Source: Candidatus Acidiflorens stordalenmirensis (GTDB taxonomy: Bacteria > Acidobacteriota > Terriglobia > Terriglobales > Acidobacteriaceae). From it: 53,039 nt of DNA. Within the stretch, counting starts at the first letter, position 1. Each line of letters starts with the position of its first letter. Under the pieces are notes generated by a model. That model worked only from the letters and a program-made list of their open reading frames with translations, made no database searches and was not told where the DNA came from. A program made the position numbers and the translations under genes. Shown in pieces: positions 42,166 to 50,854 of this stretch. The stretch is from positions 1,121 to 54,159 of the forward strand of contig PLIC01000081.1 of the NCBI GenBank assembly GCA_003139995.1, read 5' to 3'.

Positions 42166-42855
42166 ATGCTTATGAGAAGCCTGGAAACAAATGCGGGGCA
42201 TCGCAGGCATGGGGCGAGCGGCTTCAGCTTGATCGAGATAATGATGGTGCTGGCAATTTCCATCATTGTGTCGGTGATCTCGGTCATGAGTCTGATGCCG
42301 ATGCTGAATCAGCAGCATGTGACCAATGCCTATAACACGACGCTGGCGGCGATGCGTCAGGCGCGCGACAACGCGGTGGCGCAGCGGACATCGTACTCGG
42401 TGACTTTTGCTAACGCTGTTTCGCCGAGTCCGTACGCTACGATCACGGTGGCCCCGGCGCTGTCCTCGGGGATGTCGGCATTTCAGGGCGATCAGAATAC
42501 GGTGATCTATCAATTGCCGACGGACGTGTCGTTTATCGCGCAATCGGCGCTCGCCTCGACGCCGCCTCCGGATGGCTACGGACTGGGGACGAACGCGATT
42601 GACTTTGGCTATACGGCAAACAGCAGCAGCGGAGGACAAGCGTTTGTTTACTTCTGCCCGGACGGTTCGGCGCAGAACGCGGTGGACGGCTCGGGAAATT
42701 GCACGAGCAGTTGGGATGGAGGCGTGGTGTACATCGCGCGTGCAGGAGATCTGCTGAGTTCGCGGGCGGTAGACCTGTGGGGCGCAACGGGCCGCGTTCA
42801 CGGATGGCGGCTCTACAACAAGTCGGGAGGCGGGTATCAATGGCTACGTCAATGA
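42166..42855 (+). CDS. Minor pseudopilin, FimT/GspH-like
   Basis: The 229-residue product has a type IV prepilin leader ending in Gly-Ala-Ser-Gly, then Phe-Ser-Leu-Ile-Glu-Ile-Met-Met-Val-Leu-Ala-Ile-Ser-Ile, with the +5 Glu and a long membrane helix. The rest is Gly/Ser/Asn-rich and matches GspH/FimT-type minor pilins in length. It is exported to the inner membrane and processed by prepilin peptidase at the tip-complex stage of pilus assembly. It leads the operon with pilV, pilW and a large pilX-like gene, whose frames overlap or lie close. Two in-frame ATG codons (42166 and 42172) are both possible starts. Confidence 0.82.
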   Translation: MLMRSLETNAGHRRHGASGFSLIEIMMVLAISIIVSVISVMSLMPMLNQQHVTNAYNTTLAAMRQARDNAVAQRTSYSVTFANAVSPSPYATITVAPALSSGMSAFQGDQNTVIYQLPTDVSFIAQSALASTPPPDGYGLGTNAIDFGYTANSSSGGQAFVYFCPDGSAQNAVDGSGNCTSSWDGGVVYIARAGDLLSSRAVDLWGATGRVHGWRLYNKSGGGYQWLRQ

Positions 42856-43457
42856 TCGGGCGCGGCGGGAATTGTGGAGAGCGGGCGCAAGGGGAGCGCG
42901 GATTTTCGCTGATCGAAGTCATGATCTCGATGGTCGTGCTGACGGTGGGACTGGTGAGTCTGCTGGGCGTGTTCGGACTGGCCATGGCCTCGACGCAGAC
43001 CTCGCAGCAGGACATGATTGCCAAGCAACTGGCGAACGAGGCGTACGAGAGCATCATAACCGCGCGCAACACGTCGCAGATAGGCTGGGACCAAATCCAG
43101 AATGTAGGCTCCATCAACTGCACCAGCAGCAGTCCACCCTGCGGCATCTTCCTGATTGGGACGAACCCGATCTACAACTCGGGAGCGGACGGGATCTATG
43201 GGACGGCGGATGACGCGGCTGCGGGCGAGCAAACTCTTGAAGAACCGGGACCCGGCGGAATCTATGGGGACTCGGACGATGTGAAGATCCCCTTGACTGG
43301 CTACCAGCGCACGATTCTGGTCTCGCCGCTGTACGACACGAGCGGCAACCTGGTGACTTCGTTGCGAAGCATAACTATCACCGTGCAGTACTCGACTCCG
43401 CAGACGAAACTGCAGAAAACCTACGCTCTGAATTCATACATTTCGCAGTACCAGTAA
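42840..43457 (+). CDS. pilV: Minor pilin PilV-like
   Basis: The 205-residue product has a basic prepilin leader ending Gly-Glu-Arg-Gly, then Phe-Ser-Leu-Ile-Glu-Val-Met-Ile-Ser-Met-Val-Val-Leu-Thr-Val-Gly-Leu with the +5 Glu. The C-terminal part contains Gly/Asp-rich strands (Gly-Ala-Asp-Gly-Ile-Tyr-Gly-Thr-Ala-Asp-Asp-Ala) that may be calcium-like turns. It is a PilV-type minor pilin needed for pilus tip assembly. Its start overlaps the end of the preceding gene by 16 bases, with GGAGG about 9 bases upstream. A second ATG at 42852 overlaps that stop codon as ATGA. Either way translational coupling is likely. Confidence 0.82.
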   Translation: MATSMIGRGGNCGERAQGERGFSLIEVMISMVVLTVGLVSLLGVFGLAMASTQTSQQDMIAKQLANEAYESIITARNTSQIGWDQIQNVGSINCTSSSPPCGIFLIGTNPIYNSGADGIYGTADDAAAGEQTLEEPGPGGIYGDSDDVKIPLTGYQRTILVSPLYDTSGNLVTSLRSITITVQYSTPQTKLQKTYALNSYISQYQ

Positions 43458-43466
43458 AGGGGAGTT

Positions 43467-44624
43467 ATGAGTGATCGCTCAACAAAGCGCGAGAGTGGGT
43501 TCAGCCTAATGGAAATGGTGGTTGCCGTGGGGCTGGGGTCGATTGTGCTGGGCGCGGCGGTGCAACTTTACACCCAGGGTGTGGGGGCGACCTGGACGGT
43601 TTCGCAGCGGGCGGAGCTGCAGCAGGATTTTCGGGCCGCCTCCGATATGCTGACGCGGGACCTGAGCCTGGCCGGGGCGGGACTGCCCAACGGTGCGGCT
43701 ATCGCCCTGCCCTCCACGACCACTCCGGTGTATGGCTGCGATCAGACGCCGACGTGCTACATCACGGCGACGTATCCCTTACAGGGCGCTACGCCCTATC
43801 TTTACGGGCTGATCCCGGGATATGATCTCGGGCCGACGCTCAACTCCCTAACCACCGATGTGGTCACGGTGGTGTATACGGACTCCACTTTCTATTTGAA
43901 CTGCTACCAAGCGACCGTCACGGCTAAGAGCGTAGTAACCTTCGCGCCGCCCCCGTCGCCCACGGCTTGGCCGACGCCGGGTTGTTTGCCGAGCGGCGTG
44001 ACCACGCCGCAAGCCGTGAACGATACGGTGGCGGGGCTGATGCCTGGCGATCTGGTCTTGATGACCTTGGGCGGCATCATGGTGGTGGGCGAAGTCACCG
44101 GTAGCATTACGACGGGCACAAACTCGGCGGGCCAGACCACTTACGCTGTGCCCTTCGGCAACAACGATGTGCTGCATATGAACCAGACACCCACCGCCGG
44201 CACCGGTCTGAACAGCGTGCCGCTGAACGCTACCGGAGCGGCGCCATGCGGAACCGGGCCATGCCGACTTTTGGTGATCACCTATTACATCGACAACACC
44301 GTCAGCCCGCCGCGACTGATGCGGCAGGTCAGTGGACACACTCCAGTGCCGGTGGTGGACAACATTGTTTACATGAAATTTACCTATGACCTTTACAATG
44401 ACGCCACCGGGGCACCGGCGATTAGCCAGCCCAACCCTGGCGCTTCCGATTCCGCCGATACCGCTTCGGTTGGACTTCTCCCCAACCAGATCACCAAGAT
44501 CAACATTCTGCACATGGCGATGAATAGCACGCTGCAGGGCGCGCGGGGCGGTTATCAGGGATTGGATTTGGAGACATCGGTAAGCGCGCGGAATCTGACG
44601 TACGTCAACGAGTATCCCAACTAG
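43467..44624 (+). CDS. pilW: Minor pilin PilW-like
   Basis: The 385-residue product starts with a short leader (Ser-Asp-Arg-Ser-Thr-Lys-Arg-Glu-Ser-Gly) and then Phe-Ser-Leu-Met-Glu-Met-Val-Val-Ala-Val-Gly-Leu-Gly-Ser. Next comes the PilW-type segment Arg-Ala-Ala-Ser-Asp-Met-Leu-Thr-Arg-Asp-Leu-Ser-Leu-Ala-Gly. The long C-terminal part has paired cysteines (for example Cys-Asp-Gln-Thr-Pro-Thr-Cys) able to form periplasmic disulfides. It is a core minor pilin of type IV pili. It follows pilV after 9 bp with a strong AAGGGGAG site. Confidence 0.83.
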   Translation: MSDRSTKRESGFSLMEMVVAVGLGSIVLGAAVQLYTQGVGATWTVSQRAELQQDFRAASDMLTRDLSLAGAGLPNGAAIALPSTTTPVYGCDQTPTCYITATYPLQGATPYLYGLIPGYDLGPTLNSLTTDVVTVVYTDSTFYLNCYQATVTAKSVVTFAPPPSPTAWPTPGCLPSGVTTPQAVNDTVAGLMPGDLVLMTLGGIMVVGEVTGSITTGTNSAGQTTYAVPFGNNDVLHMNQTPTAGTGLNSVPLNATGAAPCGTGPCRLLVITYYIDNTVSPPRLMRQVSGHTPVPVVDNIVYMKFTYDLYNDATGAPAISQPNPGASDSADTASVGLLPNQITKINILHMAMNSTLQGARGGYQGLDLETSVSARNLTYVNEYPN

Positions 44625-44697
44625 CGACGGGGATGCGAAAGGGACTAAGACGATGGGGAGCAAAGCGATGGGGATTGACACCATGGGGAGTTACGGT

Positions 44698-47600
44698 ATG
44701 AAAGGCGCGAGACTGCACACCAAAGGATTCACGCTGATTGCGTCCCTGCTGCTGCTGTTGCTGCTGTCGGGGATCGCGATCGGGCTGATGATGATGGTCA
44801 CCACCGAAAGCAAGGTGGGCGCGACCGATCTGCAGAACGACGTCGCCTATCACAGCGCCGAGGGTGGCATCGAAAAAATGGCCTCCGACCTGGCCGCGAC
44901 GTTCCAGAACATGCAGGCCCCCACTGCGGCTCAAATCTGCGCCGTGAGCAACACGCCGCCGACAATGCCGGGAGTCACCTGGGAAAGCTATTCGGTGGCG
45001 CCGGCGTCGGGTTGCACGGGAACGCTGGCCGCGACCTGGGGACAGATCAGTTCCGGACCGAACCAAAATTTGTGGGCGCAGATCATCCCGGTGAACATGC
45101 TGGCGACGGCGGCCTTAACGGGCGGGCAGGAAGTGAGCATGATGCGGAGCGCGCAAGTGGCGCTGATTCCGGTGTTCCAGTTCGGAGTGTTCTCGGAGAG
45201 CGATCTGGGCTTCTTCGATAGCCCCACTCTCGATTTTAACGGACGCCTGCACACCAATGCCGATCTTTACCTGGGCGTAATGCAGGGCTACACGCTGACG
45301 TTTCACGACAAAATGGAGGCATACGGGAACGTCGTCACCGAGGTGCTTCCGAACGGGATAACGATAAACTACGGCGGCTCGGGCGATACCGGCAATGTAT
45401 ACATTCCGACCACCGACGGGGGTTGCAGCACTACGACGACGAATTGCGTGACCAAAGCCGCGAACAGCGACCCGGCCAGCAGTCCTTGGGGGGATGGCAG
45501 CGTGCAGGGTCAGGGGGGGAATCCGCCGCAGTCCGCCTATAACACCAGCAAGTGGAATACTTTTTCCAAGAGCACTACTAACTACGAGATCATCAACGGG
45601 AACTATGGAAACACCACGAACCCGGGAACGGGCGCCAAGAAACTGTCGATGCCATTCGTCGGCGGGAACGCGTTGCCTTTCGAAATCATTCGCCGGCCAC
45701 GGACGGGCGAGGACTCCACGTCGGCGCTGGCCACATCGCGCGAATACAACATGGCGCAGATTCACGTGCTGCTGAGCGACGATCCGAATGATTTGCCGGG
45801 CGGATCTTCGGATACGAATAACGTCCGGTTGGCGAACGTAACGGGCACCAACGCCAGCAATCCCTATGGAATCCCGATGACTGCGGGCAATTACCCCGCG
45901 TCCCTCGCGGCGTTGTTACCGGCTAACAACACCTATAACCTGTACTTCGCCGCCGCGTCGAACGCGGTTCCAAATGCATCCAACTGCTCGGGCACCACCT
46001 GCACGCCGGACTGGCCCTATGCACCCGCGGCACAGACGAGCGGAAACCCGAATCCCTCGCTCCAGCCCGCAGGCGCCCCGATCTACTTGAATCACGGCAC
46101 CCCGACGATTAGCCTTTGTCCACCGGCAGGAGTCGCTTCATCCGGCGTGCCCGCCGGCTGCCCTGTGCCTGCGACGGGCGCATATCCGTACTACGCTCCC
46201 CCCAACGCCATCGGCTCAACGCTCTACAACTCGGCCAATGCGACGGCTTGGAACCTGACTGATGGCTGGCTGCGGGTGGAATACAGGAATGCTTCGGGCA
46301 GTTGGGTCCCGGTAACCAATGAATGGCTGCAACTGGGATTTGCGCGGGGCCTGACAGCACCGACGCTCCCTGGAAGCAGCGCCCCTGCCGCTGGGACGAA
46401 CCCGGTGAATCCAAACGCGATTCTGCTGTTGCAAGAGCCCGCGGATCGCACCGAGAGCGGCACTTTGCCCACTTCCATCGCGACTCCGCCGCCGGCGTGT
46501 GTTTCGCCCTGCTCAACGTGGACCCCAGGCGTGCCGCCAGAAGCTGCGTCGGATCAGGGGTCAGGAGGGCAGTGGTATTTTGGCGTTACCCCTGCCACGC
46601 CGACTACGCAGAGCCTTACCCAGTACAACTGGTATCCCATCAACTTCTACGACGCCCGCGAAGGCGAGCCTCGGGACACGGACCATGGGACTAACAGTTG
46701 CACGACCAACGGGGTGATGAACGCCGTCGAAATCGATGTGGGCAACCTGAAGCGATGGCTGAAGGGAAGCATCGGCAGCAGCGGCCCGAATGTGGATTAT
46801 CTCGCGCAAAATGGATACGTGCTGTATTTCTCGGATCGGAGGGGCATGCTGTATAACCCGAATCCCCCTTATAACGGAGCGAAGAGCGGAGACTCGGGCC
46901 TGGAGGACGTGATTAATCGCTCCAGTCAGGCGGGCACGCCCGACGGAGTGCTGGAACCGGCTCCCGCCGGCGCGCCCTTATCTCCTACCGGTGTCGCCTT
47001 ATCTCCCGAAGACGTCAATGAGAACGGCGTGCTGGACGAGTGGGGCACGGCAAACCTGGGATTGGGCCAGTACAACGGCGCGACAAACCAAAATGTCCAG
47101 ATCACCTTGGCCAACCCTGACAATCCTTACAGTCCGCGAATCAACAGCTGCAGCACCACCGCGCCCAAGAATTGGGTCAGCGGGGCGCGCCACGTTTTGA
47201 AACTGGTGGATGGTTCGTTCGGCAACGTACCGCTGCGAACGGACTCCGCTGCAACTCTGGCGGACCCTGGCGGATTCACGGTGGCATCGGAGAATCCGGT
47301 GTACATCTGGGGCAATTACAACAGCAACGCGGCCGATCCGTTCTGGTCGGGGGGAGCGGACATAGCCGGGCACTCCTCAGCCGCAGTCATTGCCGACGCG
47401 GTCACGGTTCTCTCCAACAATTGGAACGACCAGGAAAGCATGGGCATCCCCGGTGGCTTCGACGTTACTACCTCAACCACTCGTTCAGCCAGCACTACAT
47501 ACTACCGCCTGGCAATCGCTGCCGGAAAGAACATGAGCTTCCCGTTTCCGTCATGGGAGAACGGCACCGACTACCCCTTCGGCACCGATGGCGGAGTCCA

Positions 47601-47871
47601 CAACTTCCTGCGCTTCCTTGAAGACTGGAACTCGAGTGGAGCCACGCTGCATTACGGAGGCTCGCTGGTGAGCCTGTACTACGCAACCTATGCCACCGGG
47701 GTATTCAAGTGCTGTACCTACTCGGTGTATGAGCCGCCGACACGTGACTATAAATTCGACTCGGACTTCACCCTGCCACAAGGCCTGCCGCCCGGAACGC
47801 CACTGTTCCGCGACGTGGAGAGCCTGGGCTACCGGCAGTTGTTTACGACACGCAACGCGACCAGCCAGTAA
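44698..47871 (+). CDS. pilX: Giant PilX-like minor pilin
   Basis: The product opens with Lys-Gly-Phe-Thr-Leu-Ile-Ala-Ser-Leu-Leu-Leu and a long hydrophobic helix, then the PilX N-terminal Ser-Lys-Val-Gly-Ala-Thr-Asp-Leu-Gln-Asn-Asp segment. It then runs to about 1057 residues, far beyond ordinary PilX (about 200). The rest is Gly/Asn/Thr/Pro-rich and probably extracellular, with several Cys pairs. It lacks the Glu5 of classical prepilins at the +5 position (Ala). Four in-frame ATG codons at 15-base intervals (44653, 44668, 44683 and 44698) each follow an ATGGGGA-type unit. I prefer the last, with GGGGAG about 7 bases upstream and a normal-length leader. It is the last gene of the operon and may be the tip adhesin, taking the place of PilY1 (inference). 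Confidence 0.78.
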   Translation: MKGARLHTKGFTLIASLLLLLLLSGIAIGLMMMVTTESKVGATDLQNDVAYHSAEGGIEKMASDLAATFQNMQAPTAAQICAVSNTPPTMPGVTWESYSVAPASGCTGTLAATWGQISSGPNQNLWAQIIPVNMLATAALTGGQEVSMMRSAQVALIPVFQFGVFSESDLGFFDSPTLDFNGRLHTNADLYLGVMQGYTLTFHDKMEAYGNVVTEVLPNGITINYGGSGDTGNVYIPTTDGGCSTTTTNCVTKAANSDPASSPWGDGSVQGQGGNPPQSAYNTSKWNTFSKSTTNYEIINGNYGNTTNPGTGAKKLSMPFVGGNALPFEIIRRPRTGEDSTSALATSREYNMAQIHVLLSDDPNDLPGGSSDTNNVRLANVTGTNASNPYGIPMTAGNYPASLAALLPANNTYNLYFAAASNAVPNASNCSGTTCTPDWPYAPAAQTSGNPNPSLQPAGAPIYLNHGTPTISLCPPAGVASSGVPAGCPVPATGAYPYYAPPNAIGSTLYNSANATAWNLTDGWLRVEYRNASGSWVPVTNEWLQLGFARGLTAPTLPGSSAPAAGTNPVNPNAILLLQEPADRTESGTLPTSIATPPPACVSPCSTWTPGVPPEAASDQGSGGQWYFGVTPATPTTQSLTQYNWYPINFYDAREGEPRDTDHGTNSCTTNGVMNAVEIDVGNLKRWLKGSIGSSGPNVDYLAQNGYVLYFSDRRGMLYNPNPPYNGAKSGDSGLEDVINRSSQAGTPDGVLEPAPAGAPLSPTGVALSPEDVNENGVLDEWGTANLGLGQYNGATNQNVQITLANPDNPYSPRINSCSTTAPKNWVSGARHVLKLVDGSFGNVPLRTDSAATLADPGGFTVASENPVYIWGNYNSNAADPFWSGGADIAGHSSAAVIADAVTVLSNNWNDQESMGIPGGFDVTTSTTRSASTTYYRLAIAAGKNMSFPFPSWENGTDYPFGTDGGVHNFLRFLEDWNSSGATLHYGGSLVSLYYATYATGVFKCCTYSVYEPPTRDYKFDSDFTLPQGLPPGTPLFRDVESLGYRQLFTTRNATSQ

Positions 47872-47897
47872 ACGCAGCGGTCAACGAATCCACTTAA

Positions 47898-47924
47898 CCC
47901 CGATCCGCGAGGATCGGGGTTTTT
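47898..47924 (+). terminator. Rho-independent terminator of the pilin operon
   Basis: Arms CCCCGATCC and GGATCGGGG form a perfect 9-bp stem around GCGA, followed by TTTTT. It lies 26 bp after the last pilin gene stop. Confidence 0.9.
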
Positions 47925-47937
47925 GTTGGTCTAGTTA

Positions 47938-48048
47938 GGTCGTCAGTCGTTGGTCGTTGGCAAGCGAGAGCGTTTATGTCCATAGTTTTCCCGAGTGAGC
48001 AGCCCGTGTCGAATCGCGAAGGACTGACGACTAACGACCGTCGACTAC
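47938..48048. repeat. Short-unit repeats in opposite orientations
   Basis: GTCGTCAGTCGTTGGTCGTT (from 47940) faces an inverted version, ACTGACGACTAACGACC (from about 48023), across about 60 bp. The unit is the same as in the array upstream of metH. Confidence 0.55.
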
Positions 48049-48073
48049 TTGGCTGTCCCTTCCGCCTTTGAGT

Positions 48074-49036
48074 TCAGCGGGGCTTGCGAAGGGGTGGAAT
48101 TGGTTCGCTTCCCTTTCGGGCAGCGGGTTCCGGCGGCGGGGCGCTGACCGCCAGATCGGACGACCAGCAATCGGCAAGGATCTTCCATGAGCCGGCGGGC
48201 TGGCGGGCGAGGACGACCAGGTATTTTCCGCGCTCTTCGCGGCGCTTACCCATGGCGACGGGCACGAGCATTTTGCAACGGCCGAGATCGAGAGCAATCT
48301 CGCCCATGACTTCAACGCGCAGCGATTCCATCTCCACGTCGCCCAATCCGGCTTCGAGCAGCGAGATGAGAAATTCCCGGATCGCGGGCAGGCTGCGAAC
48401 TGGCGGAACGCTGGAGCGGATGAGCGTGGCGTCGGCGGCGTAGAGCTCGAGCAGGTCGTCGATGTGCCTGGTGTTGCAGGCTTGCGCCCAGTCCTGGACA
48501 ACCTGGCGGGCGCTGGCTTCGGCGCGGCCGCCGGCCGATTTTCCCAAAGAACCGGCGCCCGCCGAACCGGGAGCGCGTCCGCGAGGAGCCGAGGACTCGG
48601 ACTCGGCAGAAGGCGCGCCGGACGGCGTTTCCTGTCCTCCCTGGCTGGGGACAAGATGGTGGTGATAGTGGTGGTGAATATGATGTTGGCCGGCGCCGGG
48701 TCCATAGTGAGCCGTGGCATCGCCAGCGACCGACTGATTGGGGATTCCGCACCAGACGCAAAAGCGAGCGCCCGCCGGCAGCGCACCTCCGCAGGCTGAG
48801 CAGGCATTGGCCGGCTCGTCCGCGTTACCGTCGGCCGCCAGGTCTTGCGCGGCCGCGTCGCCTGAAATGCGATGGATCGCTTCTACGGCCGCAGCTACGG
48901 CCTCGGCATTCGGTTTCGGCCAGCGAAAGTTGCCGGGGAGCCGTTGAAAAAACTCTTCAATCTCGCTGCCTTCGGCGGGCTGCTCTTTCTCTGGATTCGG
49001 CTCGGGATTCGGAGGGTTCGAGTTGTTGGTGGTCAC
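48074..49036 (-). CDS. Zinc-ribbon, His-rich and SnoaL-like protein
   Basis: The 320-residue product has four parts: an acidic/Pro-rich N-terminus; a zinc ribbon with Cys79-x2-Cys82 and Cys93-x2-Cys96; a His cluster (118-127, eight His in ten residues); and, after a Ser/Gly/Ala-rich linker, a SnoaL/NTF2-like domain (about 175-300: Asp-Trp-Ala-Gln-Ala-Cys-Asn ... Leu-Leu-Glu-Leu-Tyr-Ala-Ala-Asp-Ala-Thr-Leu ... Gly-Ser-Trp-Lys-Ile-Leu). No signal peptide. The His cluster suggests metal binding. The nickel/cobalt-type permease and a TonB-like gene nearby make a metal-related role attractive but unproven. It lies 38 bp downstream of the TonB-like gene in the same orientation. Confidence 0.7.
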   Translation of the reverse strand: MTTNNSNPPNPEPNPEKEQPAEGSEIEEFFQRLPGNFRWPKPNAEAVAAAVEAIHRISGDAAAQDLAADGNADEPANACSACGGALPAGARFCVWCGIPNQSVAGDATAHYGPGAGQHHIHHHYHHHLVPSQGGQETPSGAPSAESESSAPRGRAPGSAGAGSLGKSAGGRAEASARQVVQDWAQACNTRHIDDLLELYAADATLIRSSVPPVRSLPAIREFLISLLEAGLGDVEMESLRVEVMGEIALDLGRCKMLVPVAMGKRREERGKYLVVLARQPAGSWKILADCWSSDLAVSAPPPEPAARKGSEPIPPLRKPR

Positions 49037-49074
49037 GGCAACCTCATCGCTGACATTGTAGGAGAATTCGCGCG

Positions 49075-49563
49075 CTAGCGAACGTTGAATCTTACCAGCG
49101 CTTCGGAATCGCTGGGCACTCCATTGCAGAGCGCGGGGCGATAACGCCAGAAGCGGACGGCGCGCAGCGCAATCTGGTCCTCATCGGGGCCGCCGCTGTC
49201 GAGGACGAAGGCGCTATGCACGAGTCCGTCGGTTCCCACGATGAAGCTGACGCGCACGCGCAGATCGTCATCTTGGACATGAAGCAGCGGGTCCGGAGTG
49301 AGCAAGGCCTCGGGCGGACGGACGTTTCCACACTTCGGCAGGGCCAGCGGTTCCGACACGGGAGAGAACTCGGAAATGTGCGCGGGCACACCGCGCAGGC
49401 TCTTCTCCAGTTGCGTGAGCGGGATGCGGGGCGAAATGACACGCGATGGAGACGGGGATGTTGCTGCACACCAGGCGAGAACGCCGCCGAGCGACGCCAG
49501 CAACAAGGCTGCCGCGAGCGCCTTGCCGATCGTCGTTTTCGTGCTCAGCCAGAGAGACTTCAT
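49075..49563 (-). CDS. TonB C-terminal-like periplasmic protein
   Basis: The 162-residue product has an N-terminal membrane anchor (Leu-Ala-Ala-Ala-Leu-Leu-Leu-Ala-Ser-Leu-Gly-Gly-Val-Leu). It then has a periplasmic part ending in a TonB C-terminal-like fold (Leu-Arg-Val-Arg-Val-Ser-Phe-Ile-Val-Gly-Thr-Asp-Gly ... Ala-Leu-Arg-Ala-Val-Arg-Phe-Trp-Arg-Tyr-Arg-Pro-Ala). It lacks the long Pro-rich spacer of classical TonB, so periplasm-spanning is doubtful. It probably acts in energy transduction or as a partner of an outer-membrane receptor; no receptor or ExbBD gene is near. It lies 38 bp upstream of the zinc-ribbon/His-rich gene and divergent from the NiCoT permease. Confidence 0.75.
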   Translation of the reverse strand: MKSLWLSTKTTIGKALAAALLLASLGGVLAWCAATSPSPSRVISPRIPLTQLEKSLRGVPAHISEFSPVSEPLALPKCGNVRPPEALLTPDPLLHVQDDDLRVRVSFIVGTDGLVHSAFVLDSGGPDEDQIALRAVRFWRYRPALCNGVPSDSEALVRFNVR

Positions 49564-49920
49564 CCAAGGGTGGGGTGGCAATTCGCCCTCCAGCCGTGGC
49601 GAGAGTTAACATATTTACCATCAATAACTTAGGGGAATATTCTCCGCCAAAGCTTCACCGTGTGTGCAATCCGTTGCAAATGCGTCTAGCACAACCGCAA
49701 CCGGCGAGGGAGCCGGGCGAGCGGACACTCCTGTACGCGAAAGATGGCTGAGGAACTCGTGTTGCGCGCCGCAGCGGCACTTGCGGCACGACTGAACAGC
49801 GAAAGCGATGCCCTGATACGAAACCCGAGTTTTTCCCCAAGTTGTGGGGCCGTGCCCTTTCCGATTCTTGACGACCTGTGGAACAATGAGAGGGCTCCGA
49901 TCTGGGCCCCACATGTATCC
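49564..49920. other. Divergent gap before NiCoT permease
   Basis: About 360 bp without a convincing gene. The permease frame is open from 49744, but its early part has no membrane segment or family similarity. The promoters of both flanking genes must lie here; I could not place them, and I saw no nickel or cobalamin riboswitch. Confidence 0.45.
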
Positions 49921-50667
49921 ATGACCTTCACGCCGAACAGCCTTCAACTTGCGCTTCTCTCGGCGGCGATCCTTGGATTCCGTCATGGGTTCGACTACGA
50001 CCACATTGCCGCCATCTCCGACATCACCAGTGTGCAGGCCAGCCGCTGGCGCGGCATGCGGCTGGGCTTGCTCTACGCCCTGGGGCACGCGGCCATGGTT
50101 GTCGTGCTGGGCACTGCCGTCATAGTGTTTCAGCTCTCGCTGCCTCATGGCATCGATCGGATCGCCGAGCGCTTAGTGGGAGTGACCTTGCTCGTGCTTG
50201 GAGTCTACGTTCTGGGATCGCTTTTCAGAGGGAACTCGGTGCCGCGCAGCCGCTTTCACCTTATGGCCGGAGCAGCGCGCTGGCTCCATTGGAAGATGAA
50301 GAGCTACTGGCACGATCACGATGTCCCACGGCCGGTGGACCAGACATGGAATTACAGCTCGAAGACGGTGCTCATGATCGGGCTCGTGCACGGGCTCGGT
50401 GCGGAGACGCCCAGCCAACTGATGATCTTCTTACTGGCGGCCAATCTTGGCGGAATCGGCAAGGGCTTTATCGGCCTGGCGATGTTTATCGCCGGACTAT
50501 TGGTAATGAATACGGTGATGACGGCGTCGGCGGTAGGACTTTTCGGCTTCAGTTCGCGGCTGCCGCGCTTTCAGTTTGTCGTCACCGCGCTGACGGCGAT
50601 CTATAGCCTGGCGGTTGGCGCCTTCTTTCTGTTCGGGTCGTCGGGGCTTCTCCCACCCCTCGGATGA
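49921..50667 (+). CDS. NiCoT/NicO-family nickel or cobalt permease
   Basis: A high-affinity inner-membrane permease for Ni2+ or Co2+. The 248-residue product has six to eight hydrophobic segments and the family signature His22-x4-Asp27-His28 in the first helix (Gly-Phe-Arg-His-Gly-Phe-Asp-Tyr-Asp-His-Ile), a metal-path motif. A second motif, Gly-Leu-Val-His-Gly-Leu-Gly-Ala-Glu-Thr-Pro, lies near 160 and differs from the strict HoxN type, as in NicO/RcnA-like members. It is shorter than HoxN (about 350). The ATG at the start of the first helix is preferred to an ORF start 59 codons upstream. The zinc-ribbon/His-rich and TonB-like genes lie upstream on the other strand. Nickel versus cobalt cannot be decided. 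Confidence 0.87.
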   Translation: MTFTPNSLQLALLSAAILGFRHGFDYDHIAAISDITSVQASRWRGMRLGLLYALGHAAMVVVLGTAVIVFQLSLPHGIDRIAERLVGVTLLVLGVYVLGSLFRGNSVPRSRFHLMAGAARWLHWKMKSYWHDHDVPRPVDQTWNYSSKTVLMIGLVHGLGAETPSQLMIFLLAANLGGIGKGFIGLAMFIAGLLVMNTVMTASAVGLFGFSSRLPRFQFVVTALTAIYSLAVGAFFLFGSSGLLPPLG

Positions 50668-50854
50668 GGCTGTGGGCGGCCTGTCTGGACGCGGGAATAG
50701 TTATCCCCGGGTCACCTTCTCGTGTCATCGTCCTTGTTTCATCATGTTCGTGGCATCCAGGCTCCATGTAATTCCAATTCGGCCAAATAAATCATGACAG
50801 AACCACCGAGTTAGTAATAGAATGGCGGACGGCAGTTATCCAAGGGGGTATTTG

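Noticed and set aside
41927-42175. Possible 82-codon gene overlapping the first pilin ATG
   Set aside because: Although it ends in an ATGA overlap with the alternative pilin start at 42172, it has no motif and lies in a structured leader; random open frames of this length are expected.
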